DNA of 64,000 nucleotides from 54-19 sp038210655 (GTDB taxonomy: Bacteria; Chloroflexota; Chloroflexia; Chloroheliales; Chloroheliaceae), in NCBI GenBank assembly GCA_038210655.1, contig JBBQWM010000016.1, positions 1 to 64,000 of the forward strand, in the 5' to 3' direction. Below are positions 59,301 through 64,000 of this stretch, piece after piece; position 1 is the stretch's first letter; the number at the start of each line of letters is the position of its first letter. A program made the translations under genes and the position numbers. The notes beneath the pieces were generated by a model, which saw nothing but the letters and a program-made list of their open reading frames with translations, was not told where the DNA came from and did no database searches.

Positions 59301-60836
59301 TTACTCACCCAATTTGGGAAAGAGGGTCTTGAGCCGGGCGTAAAGTTCGCCGTAGAGTGGGTAATAACGGGCGTAGACCTGGGCGGCTTGTGGGTTGGGG
59401 CTGGTGTGGGTTGTGACCTGGATCGTTGCGTCGCAAGCCGCCGCCACCGAAGGCCAGAACCCGGCCCCCACCCCCGCCAGCAATGCTGCGCCATAGGCTG
59501 GGCCTTCGCTTGCGTTGACCGTCACGACTTCTCGGTCAAAGGTATCGGCCTGAATTTGTCGCCAGAGTGGACTTTTGCCGCCGCCGCCACTGGCTCGGAT
59601 TTCCTCGACCGCTACGCCCATTTCGAGTAAAATCTGGAGCGAGTCTTTCAAGCTGTACACGACTCCTTCTAGCACCGACCGAGTCAGATGAGCGCGACTA
59701 TGGGCGGCGGTCAGGCCGAACCAGACTCCCCGTGCCAGGGGATCGAGAATGGGGGTACGTTCGCCCATCAGGTAGGGCAAGAAGAGTAGACCGTCACTAC
59801 CGGGCGGGACTGCGGCGGCAGCCTCGGTCAGCAATTCGTAAATATCGCGTCCGGCCTGACCTGCGTCGGCAATTTCGAGCGGCCCGGCGACCTCGTCCCG
59901 GAACCAGCGCAACGACAGCCCGGCCCCCTGGGTCACGCCCATGACATGCCAGGCTCCCGGTACGGCGTGGCAGAAGGTGTGGACTCGCCCACCAGGGTCG
60001 CGGGCCGGTTGCTCGGCATAGGCAAAAACCACCCCGCTAGAGCCGATTGTACTGCTGACCGACCCGACCCGCACGATCCCGTTGCCGACCGCGCCCGCCG
60101 CCTGATCGCCACCACCGCCCACGACCGGCGTTCCAGCCTTTAGCCCAAGCTCGTCCGCGCCCGTTGCTGAAAGCCGCCCACTCACTTCGGGCGACTCGTA
60201 GACCGCCGGTAAAAGGGCGGGATCAAGTTCGAGCCGTTCGAGCATTTCGCCTGACCAGCGTCGCCCGGCTACGTCAAAAAGGAGCGTTCCACTCGCATCC
60301 GAAACTTCGCTGGCGTATTCCCCGGTCAGCTTATAGCGGATAAAATCTTTGGGCAAAAGGAACTTATGGGCGCGGCTCCACTGGTCGGGCCGATTTTCGC
60401 GTATCCAGAGCAATTTTGGGGCGCTAAAGCCGACCAGGGCCGGGTTTGCGGTCAATTCGATCAGATGCTCGGCCCCGACCGTCTGGGTAATAAAGTCGCA
60501 TTGGGCCTGCGAACGTCCGTCGCACCAGATCAGCGAAGGGCCGACCACTTCTCCGCTCTTGTCCAGCAAGACTACCCCGTGCATCTGGCCCGACAGCCCG
60601 ACCGCCGCGATCTCGAAACTCGGTCCAACCTCGGCTCTAGCTTTTTGGATCGCTCCTTGCACCGCTTCGACCGTTCCCCGCCACCAATCCGCCGGGTTTT
60701 GTTCGGCCCAAAGTGGACGTGGTGCATCTAAAGGATATTCGCTGGTTGCACCTGCCACGACCCGCCCATCTTCACCGGCCACGACAATCGCCCGCGCCCC
60801 GGTCGTACCCAGATCGATCCCCAAGAAATAGCTCAT
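59301..60836 (-). CDS. xylB: Xylulokinase
   Basis: A 511-aa FGGY-family sugar kinase that phosphorylates D-xylulose. The N-terminal ATPase loop FLGIDLGTTGARAIVV (about 4-19) and the xylulokinase motif GLSGQMHGVVLLD (about 79-91) are typical, as are the second FGGY signature region GVVYSLKDSLQILLEMGV and SGGGGKSPLWRQIQAD near the C terminus. Length is as expected. No xylA or sugar transporter is nearby, so the gene is on its own. A half type A repeat lies 8 bp after the end of the upstream repeat tract at its 5' side. Confidence 0.93.
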   Translation of the reverse strand: MSYFLGIDLGTTGARAIVVAGEDGRVVAGATSEYPLDAPRPLWAEQNPADWWRGTVEAVQGAIQKARAEVGPSFEIAAVGLSGQMHGVVLLDKSGEVVGPSLIWCDGRSQAQCDFITQTVGAEHLIELTANPALVGFSAPKLLWIRENRPDQWSRAHKFLLPKDFIRYKLTGEYASEVSDASGTLLFDVAGRRWSGEMLERLELDPALLPAVYESPEVSGRLSATGADELGLKAGTPVVGGGGDQAAGAVGNGIVRVGSVSSTIGSSGVVFAYAEQPARDPGGRVHTFCHAVPGAWHVMGVTQGAGLSLRWFRDEVAGPLEIADAGQAGRDIYELLTEAAAAVPPGSDGLLFLPYLMGERTPILDPLARGVWFGLTAAHSRAHLTRSVLEGVVYSLKDSLQILLEMGVAVEEIRASGGGGKSPLWRQIQADTFDREVVTVNASEGPAYGAALLAGVGAGFWPSVAAACDATIQVTTHTSPNPQAAQVYARYYPLYGELYARLKTLFPKLGE

Positions 60837-60868
60837 AGAACCTCATTTGGATTTACGATTTACGATTT

Positions 60869-60913
60869 TAATTGCTCAGGCCGGGCGACCACATAGGGTC
60901 GCACCCTACAACC
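60869..60913. repeat. Left half of a type A element
   Basis: TAATTGCTCAGGCCGGGCGA and the following ACCACATAGGGTCGCACCC match the first 45 bp of the element at 41937, then stop 3 bp before the acyl-CoA dehydrogenase stop codon (60917-60919). TTTACGAT repeats precede it. Confidence 0.7.
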
Positions 60914-60916
60914 GTT

Positions 60917-62101
60917 CTAACTGCCCTTGACCCCCAACACCAGCTTGCCGAGCGCCAGCGTGCTGACATCATCCATCGGCGGGTTGTGAAGCCCCGCCCG
61001 GACATCCCGGTAATAGCGTTGTAGCGGCCCTTCCATCGAAAGCGAAGCACCGCCTACAATTCGCATCGCCAGATCGACCGCTTCAATGGCCCGGTTGGTG
61101 GCAAGCTGTTTAGCCGCACCGACCAGGGCGGCAAGCCGGTCCGAGTTGCGCTCGGCCTCGCCCGCGTCGGCTAGGTCTGCGACGGCAAAGAGGGTGTTCT
61201 CCGCCGAAAGCAAGGCCAATTCCATCCGTCCAGCTTTCTCTTGAATATGCGCTAATTCGGCAATCGACTGGTTGAGCGAGTTCGGGCGACGGTCGCGGGC
61301 GAATTGTACGGCATATTTAGCGGCAGCCCGCCCGACCCCAAAATAGACCGCCGCGACCGGCAAAGTCCAGGCCGTGTTCGTCGCTGCCAATATCGGGGGT
61401 AGACGTTTGCTGCCTAGCACTCCCTCTGGCCCGACCAGCACATTTTCCAAAACTAGGTCGTGACTGGCGGTCAGGCGCATCGAAAGCGAGTTCCAGGTTT
61501 CCTCGATCCGCAGGCCCGGCATAGTGCGGGTCAGCAGAAAATTACCGACCTGGGGCTTTTCTTGCCCGCCGCTTTGCACTGCCGCCGTAACCGAAATAAA
61601 ATGCAGCACCGGCGACCCGGTCGTCCAGGTCTTGCGTCCGTTTAGCACATAGCCGCCGTTAGCAAGGGGCGTGGCGGTGGTGGTGGGTAGTCCGCCCCGG
61701 CTTGGACTGCCGGTCGCCGGTTCGCTGGCGGCGTTGTTGTAGAGATGGCCGTGTTTGACGATGCCAGTCAGGAGCATTTCGAGCGGTGCGGCAGGCCACC
61801 CGGCGATCATCGCCCGCGCCGTCTGCACCAGGTGCATCGAGACCACCAGAGCGGTCGAGCCACAGCCCTCCCCCAACCGGGCCATCGCCCGTGTGACTGC
61901 CCCGACCGAGCCGCCCCAGCCGCCATATTCTTCGGGAACCGAGGCTAGATGAAAGCCGCTCCGCCGCAAATCGTCATAATTCTCGTAGGGGAAAGTCCCC
62001 TCCCGTTCGTGCGTTTCGGCCCGCGCCCCAAACAAATCGGCTAGTTCCGCCGCCGTCCCAATCATAAATTCCTGACTTTGTTTCCCGCTTGCCTTTGCCA
62101 A
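60917..62101 (-). CDS. Acyl-CoA dehydrogenase-family flavoprotein
   Basis: A 394-aa enzyme of the acyl-CoA dehydrogenase fold: an N-terminal helical domain (about 1-115, VPEEYGGWGGSVGAVTRAMA), a middle beta domain (about 120-225, with GGYVLNGRKTWTTGSPVLHF) and a C-terminal helical bundle (FARDRRPNSLNQSIAELAHIQ; RIVGGASLSMEGPLQRYYRDVRAG). The SEP and ARDRRxxxxQ patterns bind FAD. The catalytic Glu of beta-oxidation enzymes is not obvious, and the sequence also resembles DszC/SfnB-type flavin monooxygenases, so substrate and reaction are open. Start at ATG 62101. Confidence 0.8.
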   Translation of the reverse strand: MAKASGKQSQEFMIGTAAELADLFGARAETHEREGTFPYENYDDLRRSGFHLASVPEEYGGWGGSVGAVTRAMARLGEGCGSTALVVSMHLVQTARAMIAGWPAAPLEMLLTGIVKHGHLYNNAASEPATGSPSRGGLPTTTATPLANGGYVLNGRKTWTTGSPVLHFISVTAAVQSGGQEKPQVGNFLLTRTMPGLRIEETWNSLSMRLTASHDLVLENVLVGPEGVLGSKRLPPILAATNTAWTLPVAAVYFGVGRAAAKYAVQFARDRRPNSLNQSIAELAHIQEKAGRMELALLSAENTLFAVADLADAGEAERNSDRLAALVGAAKQLATNRAIEAVDLAMRIVGGASLSMEGPLQRYYRDVRAGLHNPPMDDVSTLALGKLVLGVKGS

Positions 62102-62132
62102 AACACTAACTCTCCTAATCTAGTTTTGCGGC

Positions 62133-63341
62133 CTACCAGCCCCGGTCTTTGCCCTTTACCAATTTGTATTGGTCTGCCTTTGGATGCCAATAGCGCTTAA
62201 TAACCTTAGCTTCGGTTGGTTGACCGGGCCACAGGGCTATTTTGTAATAGTCTTCTCCGTCAGGGTCATCCCAGGCCGCAGACTCAAGGCCACCATAGTA
62301 CACTCGAACTTGATAACAACCGGGATCAACCAAAATATAAGGTGAATCGTCGCCGAAAGCCGTACAGCCATCAACAACAAGTTTTCCCGAAGGAATCTCA
62401 ATGCTACAATCCACAACGTGATCCCACTTAGCAAGATCATTTACAGGTTGGCTGTGACATAATTCGATTTCAACCGGGACAAAAGCATAGCGTGCCGTAC
62501 TTACACCTATAATCCCAGGTTCGACCGCTAAAGCATCCAAATCAGATTGTGGAGTCCAAAAATTGCTAGGCCCTTGTGTTTCGGAGTCTGAGAGATAAAA
62601 TTGGCGGTAGTCGGCATACAGCGAGAGTAAAACAATCCTTTTATCCAACTCCGCCTGGTTAGAAGCTGACGAAATAGACTCGACATTAGATTGGAGGCTA
62701 TTTTCTCGCCTCTGTTTTAAGGCTAACAAAGCACGTTGGTCATTAAAATGCCTCAAAGCTTGAATGACCATTGATCGAACTTGCTCGTTTTCAGTATCCT
62801 CTAATAAAGACAATAACGGCTCAATTGCCTCTGGCGACCTCAACGCCCCTGCTAATTCGGCCCGGACATAAGAATCTTCGGTTTCATCTCTAATGATCGA
62901 AATAAGCCGGGACAGTGTTTGCATATCACCAAACTCACCCAAAGTTAAAGCTACTCTATAACGCTCATCCTCGTCCTCATTTTCATTTCTGAGAGTTTTG
63001 ATGAGCGCGTCCACGACCCTTGTATCACCAAGCCGAGCTAAAGCCTCAATTGCTGCTGAACGTACTATTCTATCATTAGATTGACTGTTCGCTACTTTAT
63101 TTAGCGGTTCTCGCGCCCGTTTGTCTCCTAAATAGCCAAGTCCTCGTGCTGCATTACAACGTACCGACGCATCTTCACTTGTATCTTGTAAAACCTCCAC
63201 CAATGGTTCAAAAACTTGCGGGTCGCCACAGCCCATTAAAGCTGTACTCGCGCTCCGCCTCAATTCTAAATCGCTGCTTTCTAACCGCTTAATGAGGATT
63301 GGTATCATCATTTTATCGTATTCTCGTGGATCGACACTCAT
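62133..63341 (-). CDS. HEAT-repeat protein with a beta-rich C-terminal domain
   Basis: A 402-aa protein. Residues about 10-215 are six or so HEAT/PBS-lyase-type repeats (for example VRCNAARGLGYLGDKRAREP, VRSAAIEALARLGDTRVVDA), a scaffold for protein contacts. Residues about 255-402 form a separate domain with WDHVVDCSIEIPSGKLVVDG, a GCYQVRVYYGGL strand and the KIALWPGQ motif. I have seen this domain alone in other bacterial proteins, but I know no function for it. ATG 63341 follows GGGGG by 9 bases; the longer GTG frame starts within that site. Confidence 0.75.
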   Translation of the reverse strand: MSVDPREYDKMMIPILIKRLESSDLELRRSASTALMGCGDPQVFEPLVEVLQDTSEDASVRCNAARGLGYLGDKRAREPLNKVANSQSNDRIVRSAAIEALARLGDTRVVDALIKTLRNENEDEDERYRVALTLGEFGDMQTLSRLISIIRDETEDSYVRAELAGALRSPEAIEPLLSLLEDTENEQVRSMVIQALRHFNDQRALLALKQRRENSLQSNVESISSASNQAELDKRIVLLSLYADYRQFYLSDSETQGPSNFWTPQSDLDALAVEPGIIGVSTARYAFVPVEIELCHSQPVNDLAKWDHVVDCSIEIPSGKLVVDGCTAFGDDSPYILVDPGCYQVRVYYGGLESAAWDDPDGEDYYKIALWPGQPTEAKVIKRYWHPKADQYKLVKGKDRGW

Positions 63342-63397
63342 AATTTTAGCCCCCACTTACGCTTGCCAAAATTATTCCACCAGCTTCACCTGCAATA

Positions 63398-64000
63398 TTA
63401 CTCCTTGCCTATAATCCCGGCGGCCCGTAACCGCTCGATAGCGGTTTCGTCGTAGCCGAGGGCGGTCAGGATTTCGCGGTTGTGTTCGCCAAAGCCGGGG
63501 GCCGGTTCGCGCACGACCGCCTGCGGATTGAGGCCATCTAGCTTGAAGGGTAGCCCAAGCTGACGGATCTTCCCGGCCTTTGGATGCTCGGCCTCTACGA
63601 CCATCCCCCGCGCCAGCATCTGCGGGTCGTCAAAGACCTCGTCCAGTTCGTAGGCCGGGCCGACGCAAACGTCCTCGTCCGCCAGAAGCGATAGCCATTC
63701 GGCCCGGGTCTTTTGCTTGAATTTCTCGGTCAACTTGGCCCGGATTTCAGCCGCTTTGGGTGGGTTGGCGTTGGTTTCGTCGTATTCGGACATATCCAGC
63801 AAAGTACACAGCCGGTTGAAGAATTTCGGTTCGAGCGCCCCAACCGTCAAATACTGACCGTCGGCGGTCTCGTAGACGGCGTATTCGGGCAGCCCACCGT
63901 TGAGCCGCCACTGACTGCGTCGGATCGGGTCGCCCGTCGCCAAAAACATAGCAGCCTGATAGGGCAGCAGCCCGACTACTCCTTGCGTCATCGATACATC
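63398..64000 (-). CDS. CaiB/BaiF-family CoA transferase, C-terminal part (cut by window end)
   Basis: About 200 residues of a type III CoA transferase or alpha-methylacyl-CoA racemase; the N-terminal half lies beyond base 64000. Diagnostic segments are GLPEYAVYETADGQYLTVGALEPKFF, the RAEWLSLLADEDVCVGPAYELDEVFDDPQ motif and the terminal GEHNREILTALGYDETAI. These proteins move CoA between carboxylic acids or epimerise branched acyl-CoAs. It lies upstream of the HEAT and acyl-CoA dehydrogenase-family genes on the same strand, perhaps part of one acyl-CoA pathway. The frame stays open to the window edge. Confidence 0.88.
   Translation of the reverse strand, partial: DVSMTQGVVGLLPYQAAMFLATGDPIRRSQWRLNGGLPEYAVYETADGQYLTVGALEPKFFNRLCTLLDMSEYDETNANPPKAAEIRAKLTEKFKQKTRAEWLSLLADEDVCVGPAYELDEVFDDPQMLARGMVVEAEHPKAGKIRQLGLPFKLDGLNPQAVVREPAPGFGEHNREILTALGYDETAIERLRAAGIIGKE

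Noticed and set aside
1..64000. tRNA, rRNA, prophage or integrative element
   Set aside because: No cloverleaf, rRNA segment, integrase, phage structural gene or att-type direct repeats were seen.

Overview
The window most likely comes from a Chloroflexota (Chloroflexi) chromosome. This is inferred from gene content and style, not from a marker gene: there is no rRNA or tRNA. The pointers are ABC-transporter lipoproteins whose lipobox Cys is followed by GDPTATTAP and a long Ala/Thr tract, a Thr-rich membrane Ser/Thr kinase, a CAP-domain protein with an N-terminal module I associate with Chloroflexi, and a very high load of palindromic intergenic repeats. I see no phage, plasmid or CRISPR locus. 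The window ends inside a CoA-transferase gene.

Layout. 0.5-6.4 kb: secreted hydrolase, HU, a peptide-type ABC substrate-binding lipoprotein behind a structured leader, metallophosphoesterase. 6.6-10.5 kb (minus): nadB, nadA and a Nudix-type regulator that looks like NrtR, an NAD-synthesis control unit with a candidate operator before nadA. 10.7-17 kb: YrdC-like protein, winged-helix AAA ATPase, a degenerate and truncated cyclase/ATPase protein, proline dehydrogenase. 17-19.4 kb: an AT-rich patch with two exported proteins of unknown function. 19.4-25.2 kb (plus): moaD, a membrane protein, moaE, CAP protein, Uma2 nuclease, DUF3105 protein and a likely haloacetate dehalogenase. 25.4-28.7 kb: GT39-type membrane glycosyltransferase and an orphan cytosolic protein. 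28.9-34.0 kb (plus): a branched-chain amino-acid ABC operon in which livM and livG are one gene and a DUF433 antitoxin-like gene sits before livF. 34.9-39.5 kb (minus): a 1516-aa secreted amylopullulanase-type enzyme. 40.2-44.2 kb: TlpA-like lipoprotein, uppP, a tiny membrane protein, a degenerate ANL-family protein. 44.4-50.7 kb (minus): a hydrogenase-4/complex-I-like cluster (large subunit with four NiFe-type cysteines and three membrane subunits), interrupted by a DUF2283/PIN toxin-antitoxin pair. 51.2-55.7 kb (minus): Ser/Thr kinase followed at 12 bp by an Eco57I-type DNA methyltransferase. 56.3-64 kb: Eis-like acetyltransferase, FMN-binding PNPOx-fold protein, rhomboid protease, xylulokinase, acyl-CoA dehydrogenase family protein, HEAT-repeat protein, partial CoA transferase.

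The most unusual signal is non-coding. About twenty palindromic elements fill the gaps and appear modular: the same terminal inverted repeats enclose different hairpin cores, and the same cores occur within different termini. A 103-bp element is inserted at two different positions in two copies of a larger element, internal-deletion and half copies exist, and several elements stop exactly at stop codons. Repeat-like DNA also forms the in-frame linker of the LivM-LivG fusion. Other leads are a three-way-junction RNA leader at 2878-2971, a MoaD with one residue beyond its Gly-Gly tail, and an enzyme with the full fluoroacetate-dehalogenase residue set.
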